Shown: positions 7,953-15,392 of the stretch, one piece after another | How positions within the stretch are numbered: position 1 is the first letter of the stretch | How the letters are laid out: every line of letters begins with the position of its first letter | Assembly: GCA_964389755.1 (NCBI GenBank) | Contig: CAYMEW010000006.1 | Location: forward strand, 48,503 to 112,502 | Direction of reading: 5' to 3' | DNA length: 64,000 bases | Source: JBBSUQ01 sp964389755 | GTDB lineage: Bacteria > Bacteroidota > Bacteroidia > Flavobacteriales_D > Crocinitomicaceae | Program-made: the position numbers and the translations under genes | Notes under the pieces: model-generated | Seen by the model: only the letters and a program-made list of their open reading frames with translations | What the model was told of the DNA's origin: nothing | Databases searched by the model: none

Positions 7953-8845
7953 AATTTTACGGGTGTCAGGGTGTAACCTTCACGCTCAAGCAGGCGGATC
8001 AGTCCGTTCGGACCTCCGAGATGTCCTGCGCCGACCGCTATAAATGTACTTTTCTTTCGGATCAGCTGTCCGATGCGCGGGATCCAGTTTGCATTGCGCT
8101 GCCCGAGGAAGCGGTCTTCCTCTTCGGAAAGAATTCCCTTTTCATTATGAATGAGCATGTACAGTGAATCGACTTGTTGTCGGAGGTAAATTTGCTGCAT
8201 GCGTTGCGTCAGTTCTGTGTTTGCCTGATCATCACGAATGACTTCCATCACCATCGCGGTTTGTTGCAGATTGGTTAAACCATCGAAAAAACCCATTTGT
8301 TGCTCCAGGGTTTCCAGGCCGAACAACGAAATCTCCCGTGCTTTCACCAGGCTGTCAATCGAAAGTTCGTAAGAAGCGGTATTTCCCGAATACTGCATTT
8401 GCGTTGCCATTTGTACCACCATAAAGGGTTTCATTTGTCCCATCGTCAGGCGAAACTGCTCGCGACTCATTCCCATATTCGCTTCCGCCCAGTCGAGGAT
8501 CGAATCGGTTTGTGCCTCGTTGAAAAAGTCGAAAAAACTCCCTTCTTTCAAAAACACGAATTTCATCGCTTCGGCAGGATCCGGCAGTTCTCCGAGTTCG
8601 GTCACGACCTGTTCCGATGAGCCTATCAATTCGCGAAGTGATTCCGGGAAGTAAAAGTGTTTGCGTTCGATGAGGTGAATGGTTCCGAATAAATAGCAGT
8701 CTTTCTTTACATTCTTCCCGCTGATCTTCCACAACAGGGAACTTTCGGACATGGGATACGGATGTACATCGCGCACTGTTTTTGAACCGGAAGTACCCAG
8801 CACAAAACAGGAAAGCAGTGCTATAAATGCGACTAAACGCGTCAT
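7949..8845 (-). CDS. TraB/GumN family protein
   Basis: 298 residues with an N-terminal signal-like segment (LVAFIALLSCFVLGTSG) and the two family motifs: LLWKISGKNVKKDCYLFGTIH (G-x-x-H, about residue 58) followed by a glutamic-acid-rich helix VVTELGELPD, and near the C-terminus FIAVGAGHLGGPNGLIRLLE (the second G-x-H). TraB/GumN/Tiki domains are proposed metallopeptidases of the EreA/ChaN-like superfamily; targets in bacteria are generally unknown. The 4-base overlaps with both flanking genes (methyltransferase above, FKBP below) show operon membership. Confidence 0.88.
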   Translation of the reverse strand: MTRLVAFIALLSCFVLGTSGSKTVRDVHPYPMSESSLLWKISGKNVKKDCYLFGTIHLIERKHFYFPESLRELIGSSEQVVTELGELPDPAEAMKFVFLKEGSFFDFFNEAQTDSILDWAEANMGMSREQFRLTMGQMKPFMVVQMATQMQYSGNTASYELSIDSLVKAREISLFGLETLEQQMGFFDGLTNLQQTAMVMEVIRDDQANTELTQRMQQIYLRQQVDSLYMLIHNEKGILSEEEDRFLGQRNANWIPRIGQLIRKKSTFIAVGAGHLGGPNGLIRLLEREGYTLTPVKL

Positions 8846-9567
8846 GCGAGTGTTAGTTCGGCCAGGTAATGATCGTCTTCCTCGTGCACGCGGATGGCCT
8901 TTAAACCGGCTTTTTTCGCAGTTTGGAAAAGGTTGTCAAAATCCACGTACAACCAGTCGAACCAGGGAGAAAGGTCTTTCTTATACTTCATGCGGAAGCG
9001 GAAATTACCGTAATACTCGGTATTCAGATCGATCCAGAAACTACCGTCTTCATCTTCGTACAGGTATTTAATATCCGAGGAATCGCAAAGAATTTTTCCA
9101 CCGGGTTTGAGAAGAGATTTGGCATGCAACAACGTTTGTTCCAGTTTGCTGAGTTTTCCTGCGATGCCGAGGCCGTTCATAAGCAAAAGGATCGTATCGA
9201 ACTGTTCTCCTTCGAGTTGGAAGAAATTTTCCTGCACAGCATCGATGCCCTGGCTTTGCATGTAAGAAACCGCTCCGGGTGAAATGTCGATCGCTTTAAC
9301 AGTGTGCCCGCGATCCATCAATTCCAGGGCGTGTACACCCGCACCGGCTCCCACGTCCAGTACTTTTCCCTGCGCCCGTTCGATCGCCAACTGTTCGATC
9401 TTCGGCATTTCGGCAAAAGTCCGGAAGAGGACTTCGAGGGGAATAATATCATCATCACACATATCGCTGGAAACGATAATGTCTTCGGGTTTGCGCTGCT
9501 TGCTGTAAGTCAGGATCGCCTGCCCAATCGGATCTCCGATTTTTTTATCCATGCTGGTCGTCGTCAT
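8842..9567 (-). CDS. Class I SAM-dependent methyltransferase
   Basis: 241 residues. A Rossmann-type SAM-binding core: motif I VLDVGAGAGVHALELMDRGH (about 72-92), acidic motif II ending AIDIS, and motif IV-like DTILLLMNGLGI with the following KLEQTLLHAKSLLKPGGKIL. The C-terminal third carries DWLYVDFDNLFQTAKKAGLK, typical of small-molecule methyltransferases. The substrate is unknown. It is adjacent to the gene above (stop TAA followed directly by ATG) and overlaps the TraB/GumN gene by 4 bases. Confidence 0.85.
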   Translation of the reverse strand: MTTTSMDKKIGDPIGQAILTYSKQRKPEDIIVSSDMCDDDIIPLEVLFRTFAEMPKIEQLAIERAQGKVLDVGAGAGVHALELMDRGHTVKAIDISPGAVSYMQSQGIDAVQENFFQLEGEQFDTILLLMNGLGIAGKLSKLEQTLLHAKSLLKPGGKILCDSSDIKYLYEDEDGSFWIDLNTEYYGNFRFRMKYKKDLSPWFDWLYVDFDNLFQTAKKAGLKAIRVHEEDDHYLAELTLA

Positions 9568-10110
9568 TTAATAATCTTCGTAAGTGGAAAAATCACCTTC
9601 CTCGTAGCCGTCTTCGAAGTCATCGAACCCAAATTCGTCCTCGTCTTCAAAACCGTCATCCGACATATCCACATCCTCCGGGTCGCGCGAGTCTTCCGGA
9701 GGAGCCATTCCTACCGCGAGTTTGACCTCCGGCTTTTCGGGTGCCTGCTCTTCCGTTCCGATCAATTCGATCAGGAAAATCCACATTCGCATGAAATCAT
9801 AGACGAGGATAAACTTCTGATCGCCTTCGGTTACGAAGTTTTTCAATACCGCGGTTTTCATCACTCCCGGCACATCATCTGCTTCGGTCTCATCTCCGTA
9901 AGACATATCCATCAGGCTGATCTCGCGCCCCTTGTCCCAGTTATCGTTTGAAACATAAAAGGATGCCATTTGCTCACCTGTAAAATTGAAAGCACTGACA
10001 ATTGCGCGGTAAAAGCCTTCGAAGGTACTGCTATCGCTGATCAGGATGTCGCGAAAGACTTCCGAACTGGTCTCGGAATCGAGTAAAACTCTGAATTTTA
10101 GTCCCGCCAT
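9568..10110 (-). CDS. Plasmid pRiA4b ORF-3-like (IS1096 TnpR family) protein with acidic tail
   Basis: 180 residues. The N-terminal 120 residues fit the pRiA4b ORF-3 fold found as a passenger in IS1096 and as a stand-alone protein in Bacteroidota: LKFRVLLDSETSSEVFRDI, TFEGFYRAIVSAFNFTGEQM and FVTEGDQKFILVYDFMRMW. The last 50 residues are highly acidic (EDEDEFGFDDFEDGYEEGD), a tail not needed for the fold. The family name refers to a transposon passenger, but no transposase or terminal repeats are seen here, so I do not treat it as mobile. The function is unknown. It lies directly upstream of the methyltransferase. Confidence 0.8.
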   Translation of the reverse strand: MAGLKFRVLLDSETSSEVFRDILISDSSTFEGFYRAIVSAFNFTGEQMASFYVSNDNWDKGREISLMDMSYGDETEADDVPGVMKTAVLKNFVTEGDQKFILVYDFMRMWIFLIELIGTEEQAPEKPEVKLAVGMAPPEDSRDPEDVDMSDDGFEDEDEFGFDDFEDGYEEGDFSTYEDY

Positions 10111-10158
10111 TTTTGCTTACTTTTTTAAACTTTAAAGTTACTGATTTTGTCGGAAGCG

Positions 10159-11580
10159 CTACCCTTTTTCGGTAATTCCGAGTTCTTCTGCTATGCGGAA
10201 CATGTAGTTACGCGCCTCTTCGTAGTTGTTGCTGATCGTTCCTTCAAGGATCGCGTCCTTGATCCGGTTCTTGATCTGTCCCACTTCATTACAGGGCTGC
10301 AGCCCGAAGGTATCCATGATCTCCTGCCCGTTGACAGGCGGCTGGAAGTTGCGCACACGGTCCTTCTCTTCGACGATGCGTAGTTTTTCTTCCACGACCT
10401 GGAAGTTCCGTTTGTATTTCCGGACCTTGAACTCATTTTTCGAGGTGATATCCGCATTGCAGAGAAGCATCAGGTCATCAATATCATCACCTGCTTCGAA
10501 AAGCAGCCTGCGTACCGCACTGTCCGTTACGATCCCTTTCACGAGCGCAATCGGACGCAGGTGCAATCGTACGAGTTTCTGCACGTATTTCATTTTCTGG
10601 TCGAGCGGAAGTTTCATACGTTTGAAGATTCGCGGAACCATGCGGGCCCCAATCTCCTCGTGACCATGAAAGGTCCACCCTGCCTCCGGATCGAAGCGTT
10701 TGGTAACCGGCTTGGCAATATCATGCATGATCGCTGCCCAGCGTAACCAGAGGTCGTCGGTATTTTCCGAAATATTATCCAGCACCTCCAGGGTGTGGTA
10801 AAAGTTGTCTTTGTGACTTTTTCCTTCAATGGTCTCCACTCCCTGCAACGCTGTCATTTCCGGGAAAAATTCCTGTAAGAGTCGCGTCGAATAAAGTAAT
10901 TTAAATCCGCGGGAAGGCACTTTGGCCAGGATGATCTTATTGAGTTCATCCTGTATGCGCTCCTGGGAAATTATGGAGATGCGTCCGGCATTTTCACGGA
11001 TCGACTCGAGACTTTTATGTTCGATGCGAAAATTCAACTGGGTCGCAAAGCGGATTGCACGCATCATGCGCAGCGGATCGTCGGAATAAGTCCGGTCAGG
11101 ATCGAGTGGCGTTCTTAAAATACCGTTATCAAGATCCTCCAGTCCGTTAAAGGGATCAACAAGGTTCCCGAAGCGCTCCGCATGCAGGTCCAGTGCCAAC
11201 GCGTTGATCGTAAAATCGCGCCGCTGCTGGTCATCTTCGAGCGTGCCGTTTTCCACGATCGGTTTGCGCGAGTCGCGCCGGTACGATTCTTTACGCGCTC
11301 CGACAAATTCCACTTCGAGGTCTTTGTACCGGAACTGTGCCGTTCCGAAATTCTCAAATACGGATACTTTCTTAACGCGCAGTTTTGCAGCGGCTTTGCG
11401 CGCCAGTTCGAGGCCGTTTCCAACCACTACAATATCGATATCCTTGCTGCCACGTTCGAGCAACAGGTCGCGCACAAATCCCCCGATCACATACGCCTGT
11501 GTGTTTTCTTCTGTAACGATCTCGGAAACAACCTTAAATACGGGATGCCGCAAACGGGCGGCAAAATTCGATTCTGACAT
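10159..11580 (-). CDS. cca: CCA tRNA nucleotidyltransferase/poly(A) polymerase family protein with HD domain
   Basis: 473 residues. The class II nucleotidyltransferase head has the sequence VIGGFVRDLLLERGSKDIDI (G-G-x-V-R-D and the two-Asp motif D-I-D) and the base-recognition segment RRDFTINALALDL, followed by RTPLDPDRTYSDDPLRMMR. The C-terminal half holds an HD phosphohydrolase motif (RWAAIMHDIAKP). Such enzymes add or repair the 3'-CCA end; the tRNA-Ser here encodes no CCA, so this activity is needed. It starts beside a strong -7 box (CAAAGATA on the plus strand, 11589-11596) and may lead the operon that continues leftward to 7217 (gap to the next gene 48 bases). Poly(A)-polymerase activity cannot be excluded. 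Confidence 0.92.
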   Translation of the reverse strand: MSESNFAARLRHPVFKVVSEIVTEENTQAYVIGGFVRDLLLERGSKDIDIVVVGNGLELARKAAAKLRVKKVSVFENFGTAQFRYKDLEVEFVGARKESYRRDSRKPIVENGTLEDDQQRRDFTINALALDLHAERFGNLVDPFNGLEDLDNGILRTPLDPDRTYSDDPLRMMRAIRFATQLNFRIEHKSLESIRENAGRISIISQERIQDELNKIILAKVPSRGFKLLYSTRLLQEFFPEMTALQGVETIEGKSHKDNFYHTLEVLDNISENTDDLWLRWAAIMHDIAKPVTKRFDPEAGWTFHGHEEIGARMVPRIFKRMKLPLDQKMKYVQKLVRLHLRPIALVKGIVTDSAVRRLLFEAGDDIDDLMLLCNADITSKNEFKVRKYKRNFQVVEEKLRIVEEKDRVRNFQPPVNGQEIMDTFGLQPCNEVGQIKNRIKDAILEGTISNNYEEARNYMFRIAEELGITEKG

Positions 11581-11588
11581 TGCGGGTG

Positions 11589-11596
11589 CAAAGATA
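11589..11596 (-). promoter_or_regulatory. -7 promoter box for cca
   Basis: Minus-strand TATCTTTG ends 8 bases before the ATG at 11580, predicting a leader of at most a few bases. Confidence 0.45.
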
Positions 11597-11690
11597 TGAT
11601 TTTTTTGTTTTTCGGGAGGTGAGCCGCAAACGCGTATCTGCTTTATTCAAAAGAAAAAACTTCTGTTTTTACGATACGCCGGAAAATGCC

Positions 11691-11698
11691 TAATTTTG
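11691..11698 (+). promoter_or_regulatory. -7 promoter box for rimO
   Basis: TAATTTTG followed by CACA and then ATG at 11703. By analogy with the tRNA-Ser promoter at 24055, whose start site lies about 6 bases after the G, the rimO mRNA would begin at or near its start codon. Confidence 0.5.
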
Positions 11699-11702
11699 CA
11701 CA

Positions 11703-13013
11703 ATGAAAACACGTACACTCCGCAAAAACAAAGTCAATGTGGTGACGCTCGGATGTTCCAAAAACCTCTTCGATTCTGAGGTGATGATGGCGCAACTCCG
11801 TGCCAATAATTTCGACGTGGAACACGAAGCCACACAGGACGATTCGGAGATCGTGATCATAAACACCTGCGGATTTATCGACAATGCCAAGCAGGAATCC
11901 ATCGATACGATCCTGCGCTATGCCGAGGCAAAACAGGACGGCCTGGTAGATAAGGTCTATGTGACCGGTTGTTTGTCGGAACGTTACCGCGACGAACTTG
12001 AAACGGAAATCCCGGAAGTGGATGCCTTTTTCGGTACGCGAGAACTTCCGCGTCTGCTCAAAACGCTCAAAGCCGATTACAAGCATGAACTGGTGGGGGA
12101 ACGCCTGCTTACCACACCTTCGCATTACGCGTATTTCAAGATTGCCGAAGGCTGCGACCGCCCCTGCTCTTTTTGCGCAATTCCGCTCATGCGCGGGAAA
12201 CATGTTTCCACGCCGATGGAACAGCTTGTCGAACAAGCACGCGGACTGGCTGCCAAGGGAGTGAAAGAACTGATGCTTATTGCGCAGGACCTCACCTATT
12301 ACGGACTCGACATTTATAAAAAACGTACGCTGGCAGAACTGACCGATCGTTTGGCGGATGTGGAAGGAATTGACTGGATCCGTCTGCATTATGCATTCCC
12401 GTCCGGTTTCCCGATGGATGTACTCGACGTCATGCGCGAACGTTCCAATGTATGCAATTACCTCGACATGCCGCTGCAACATGGCTCCACAGACATGCTT
12501 AAAGCCATGCGACGCGGAATTACGCGTGAAAAAACCGAAGAACTTGTAAATCGCATTCGCGAAAAAGTCCCGGGAATTGCGATGCGAACCACATTGATCG
12601 CGGGTTATCCCGGGGAAACGGAGGCAGACTTTGAAGAAATGTACAGCTTCGTGGAACGGATGCGCTTCGACAGGCTCGGAATCTTTGCTTATTCGCACGA
12701 AGAAAATACACACGCGTACAATTTTGAAGACAATGTGCCTGCAAAGGTTAAAAAGCAACGTGCCGATGCGATCATGGAATTACAGTCAGGCATCAGCTAT
12801 GAACTGAACCAACAGAAGGTTGGAAAAACCCTTCCTGTACTGTTCGATCGCGCCGAAGGAGACTATTTCATCGGGCGGACCGAATTCGATTCACCGGAAG
12901 TGGATAACGAAGTACTTGTCAAGAAATCGGAAGGTTATGTGCGTCTCGGAGACTTTGCCAATGTGCACATTGAAAGTGCCGATCACTACGATTTGTACGG
13001 AAAACTTGTTTAA
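11703..13013 (+). CDS. rimO: Ribosomal protein S12 methylthiotransferase
   Basis: 436 residues. RimO is a radical-SAM enzyme that adds a methylthio group to Asp-89 of ribosomal protein S12. The N-terminal methylthiotransferase domain has its three cluster cysteines in TLGCSKNLFDSE, NTCGFIDNAKQESI and VTGCLSERY. The radical-SAM site is CDRPCSFCAIPLMRGKHVS (C-x3-C-x2-C, about residues 151-158). A C-terminal TRAM-like domain follows (about 370-436). The sequence pattern fits RimO rather than MiaB (NLFDSE, and RGKHVSTP instead of the MiaB motif). A very close -7 box implies a leaderless mRNA. A 371-residue open frame on the other strand is a shadow. Confidence 0.95.
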   Translation: MKTRTLRKNKVNVVTLGCSKNLFDSEVMMAQLRANNFDVEHEATQDDSEIVIINTCGFIDNAKQESIDTILRYAEAKQDGLVDKVYVTGCLSERYRDELETEIPEVDAFFGTRELPRLLKTLKADYKHELVGERLLTTPSHYAYFKIAEGCDRPCSFCAIPLMRGKHVSTPMEQLVEQARGLAAKGVKELMLIAQDLTYYGLDIYKKRTLAELTDRLADVEGIDWIRLHYAFPSGFPMDVLDVMRERSNVCNYLDMPLQHGSTDMLKAMRRGITREKTEELVNRIREKVPGIAMRTTLIAGYPGETEADFEEMYSFVERMRFDRLGIFAYSHEENTHAYNFEDNVPAKVKKQRADAIMELQSGISYELNQQKVGKTLPVLFDRAEGDYFIGRTEFDSPEVDNEVLVKKSEGYVRLGDFANVHIESADHYDLYGKLV

Positions 13014-13073
13014 GTCGCTTTAAAACCGGTTCACAAATAATTTGTACTTTGCAGCTGACGTAAGCCTTACTGC

Positions 13074-14075
13074 ATGGATATCCAAACCCGTTTGTTTGAC
13101 CAGATCCGGTCGAAATTACCACCTGATGCCCCGCTTGGGAAAGCGCTCATGGAAGACCTTGACCTGTCGCGGGACAGTGCTTACCGCCGTGCACGCGGGG
13201 AAACTTCACTTACACCGGAGGAAATTCAGGCTTTATGTCTGAAATATGAAATTTCCTTTGATCGCATTCTCGGTGTGGAGGGAAAAGCGGTTACCTTCCA
13301 GTACAATCCGCTTCAGCGCAGCGAATTTTCGTTTGAGACCTACCTGAAAGGGATCAACGACGGATTTACACGTATGATGTCCCAACGTTCGCAAATATTG
13401 TATTATTCGAGCCTGGACATGATCATATTCCAGGTCTTCAATTTCCCGGCACTCACGCGCTTCAAATTGCTTTATTTCGCAAAAACCTATCTGAAGATCC
13501 CGCGTTGGGAAGAAGAAAAGTTCCATCGCGGCTGGACCGGCAATATTTCCACCGAACTCATTGCCGATTCGCTCCATAAATACGTACGCGTACCGAGCAC
13601 GGAGGTCATAGACTATGAATGCGCCAAAGGACTGATCCGTGAGATCGTTTCATTTTGGGAACTCGGTCACATCGCTTCGCGGGAAGACGCACTTTTCCTC
13701 CTGGATGAGGTCGAGAAACTCATGGAACACTTCCGGGATCAGATCCGGGACGGGAGAAAATCCGAATTCGGCAAACCGGTTATCACAGAAGCGGACAGTT
13801 ATTCGGTGAATATGCATGAGACTTATCTGCAGGACAATACGTTCATCGCTGAAACGAATGCCTACCGGATGCTTTACATCACGCACAACATGATGAACTA
13901 CCTGTATACGGTGGATGTGGATTATGTAAACCGTTCTTACCACGTCTTTCAGACCATGCTCAAAAACTGTAAGAGCCTGAAAGATAATCAGTCTGTCTGC
14001 CTGAGTTATTTCTCGAATATTCAGCAGTTTATTGCGAAAGCACGCATGCGTATCGGTGGGATGGACCTACTCTGA
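13074..14075 (+). CDS. Unrecognised protein with N-terminal helix-turn-helix-like region
   Basis: 333 residues. The first 65 residues have the layout of an XRE/lambda-repressor-type DNA-binding head: GKALMEDLDLSRDSAYRRAR followed by GETSLTPEEIQALCLKYEIS, with the 'D-S-A-Y-R-R' helix in the recognition position. The remaining 260 residues are alpha-helical, with no recognised domain; segments include ILYYSSLDMIIFQVFNFP and HNMMNYLYTVDVDYVNRSYH. I infer a transcription regulator with an unknown sensor domain. The gene is transcribed alone, with TACTTTG about 30 bases upstream as a possible -7 box. Not identified further. Confidence 0.7.
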   Translation: MDIQTRLFDQIRSKLPPDAPLGKALMEDLDLSRDSAYRRARGETSLTPEEIQALCLKYEISFDRILGVEGKAVTFQYNPLQRSEFSFETYLKGINDGFTRMMSQRSQILYYSSLDMIIFQVFNFPALTRFKLLYFAKTYLKIPRWEEEKFHRGWTGNISTELIADSLHKYVRVPSTEVIDYECAKGLIREIVSFWELGHIASREDALFLLDEVEKLMEHFRDQIRDGRKSEFGKPVITEADSYSVNMHETYLQDNTFIAETNAYRMLYITHNMMNYLYTVDVDYVNRSYHVFQTMLKNCKSLKDNQSVCLSYFSNIQQFIAKARMRIGGMDLL

Positions 14076-14975
14076 TCTTTTCGCATTTCGCGGATGGTAG
14101 GAGATGATCGCTTCACGCAAAAAGCGCTGATCGAGATGGGTATAGATCTCGGTCGTAGTAATCGATTCGTGGCCGAGCATTTCCTGTACGGCGCGCAGGT
14201 TTGCCCCGCCTTCCACGAGGTGCGTCGCGAAGGAATGCCGAAAGGTATGCGGTGAAACGTTTTTCCGGATGCCCGCTTCTGCCGCCAGTTGTTTGACGAT
14301 CGTAAAGATCATTTCCCGCGTGAGCCGGCTTCCCCGGCGATTTAAAAACACGATGTCCTCATGTCCTTTTTTAATATCCAGGTGATTGCGAATGTGCGCT
14401 TCGTAGATTCCGATCTCCTTTTCCACGGTCTCACTGACCGGAACAAGCCGTTCCTTATTTCCCTTTCCGATTATCCGGACGAATCCCTCGTCAAAAAACA
14501 GGTCTGAAAAACGCAGGTTCACGAGTTCACTAACCCGTAAGCCGCAACTGTAGAGCGTTTCCAGGATTGCCCGGTTCCGGTGGCCTTCGGGTTTACTCAG
14601 GTCAATCACCGAGATCAGGGTATCGACCTCTTCAATGGTGAGGAATTCCGGTAGTTTGCGCCCGATCTTCGGTTGTTCCACGCCGTCCGTGGGATCGCTC
14701 GAAATGGTATTTTCAAGGAGCAGGAATTCGTAAAACTGGCGAACACCGCTGATAATACGCGCCTGTGTCCGGGCACTGAGTCCCAGATCATACAATCCTG
14801 CGAGAAATTCGGAAATATCTTTCCGGTTCACCTGTTCCGGATCTTTTTTCCCTTCGAAAAAGTCACGTAACTTAAACACGTCGTTCCGGTATCCCAGCAC
14901 CGAGTTTTCTGCCATTCCCTTTTCGATTTTCAGGTATGACACAAATTCCTTAATATTGCGTTCCCAGGCAGACAT
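14067..14975 (-). CDS. xerD: Tyrosine recombinase XerD-like
   Basis: 302 residues from ATG at 14975; the open frame extends upstream to 15038, but that part would lie inside aroQ, and the family starts at MSAWERNIKEFV. The N-terminal SAM-like core-binding domain (KEFVSYLKIEKGMAENSVLG) is followed by the catalytic domain with the R...H-x-x-R...H...Y set: Arg in YSCGLRVSELVNLRF, then the HTFRHSFATHL box, LGHESITTTEIYTHL with the nucleophile Tyr. XerC/XerD resolve chromosome dimers at dif. A single Xer gene cannot be called C or D from sequence alone; XerD is the usual Bacteroidota annotation. The C-terminus overlaps the 3' end of the 13074 gene by 9 bases. Confidence 0.93.
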   Translation of the reverse strand: MSAWERNIKEFVSYLKIEKGMAENSVLGYRNDVFKLRDFFEGKKDPEQVNRKDISEFLAGLYDLGLSARTQARIISGVRQFYEFLLLENTISSDPTDGVEQPKIGRKLPEFLTIEEVDTLISVIDLSKPEGHRNRAILETLYSCGLRVSELVNLRFSDLFFDEGFVRIIGKGNKERLVPVSETVEKEIGIYEAHIRNHLDIKKGHEDIVFLNRRGSRLTREMIFTIVKQLAAEAGIRKNVSPHTFRHSFATHLVEGGANLRAVQEMLGHESITTTEIYTHLDQRFLREAIISYHPRNAKRSE

Positions 14976-14978
14976 TTT

Positions 14979-15392
14979 ATGAAGATCTTGATTATAAACG
15001 GCCCGAACCTGAATTTGCTCGGACAGCGTGAAGAACAAATATATGGGAATGTTTCATTCGAAACGTATCTCGAAGGACTGAAAAAGGCAAAAGCCTGTGA
15101 AATCGATTATTTCCAGTCGAATGTGGAAGGCGAACTCCTCAATGCGCTTCAGCAAACAACGGCCGACGCTGTCGTTCTGAACGCCGGTGCTTACACACAT
15201 ACCAGTGTCGCATTACACGATTGCATCAAAGCGATTTCCGTTCCGGTGATCGAGGTGCATATTTCGAACATTTTGCAACGTGAAGATTTCCGGCACCGCT
15301 CTTACATTAGTCCGGTGGCTGCGGGCTGCATTTTCGGGATGGGTCTGAACGGTTATGCTCTCGCGATCGATTACTGCCTGAACTACCGCTGA
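14979..15392 (+). CDS. aroQ: 3-dehydroquinate dehydratase, type II
   Basis: 137 residues. Converts 3-dehydroquinate to 3-dehydroshikimate in the shikimate pathway. Motifs: IINGPNLNLLGQREEQIYG (substrate loop with Arg and the catalytic Tyr), NAGAYTHTSVALHDCI (Asn and His), EVHISNILQREDFRHRSYIS (His and Arg). The length is slightly short for the family (about 145), which is common. The ATG lies 3 bases from the ATG of the divergent xerD gene, so promoter elements for each gene must lie inside the other; TAATATTG at 14951-14958 is a partial -7 match inside xerD. The last 10 bases overlap the end of the opposite xusC-like gene. Confidence 0.95.
   Translation: MKILIINGPNLNLLGQREEQIYGNVSFETYLEGLKKAKACEIDYFQSNVEGELLNALQQTTADAVVLNAGAYTHTSVALHDCIKAISVPVIEVHISNILQREDFRHRSYISPVAAGCIFGMGLNGYALAIDYCLNYR

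Noticed and set aside
9568..10110. Mobile element suggested by the IS1096-passenger family name
   Set aside because: No transposase, no terminal inverted repeats and no direct repeats were seen; the gene sits inside a tightly spaced operon.
11643..12758. 371-residue open frame on the minus strand inside rimO
   Set aside because: It overlaps the whole N-terminal half of rimO, whose cluster cysteines and radical-SAM motif prove the plus strand. The mirror frame has the composition of reverse-complement shadows (many Cys, His, Phe, Arg) and no start signal.
14067..14975. Integrase of a mobile island next to aroQ
   Set aside because: The protein fits chromosomal XerC/XerD in length and motifs; no tRNA attachment site, repeat or phage gene lies near.
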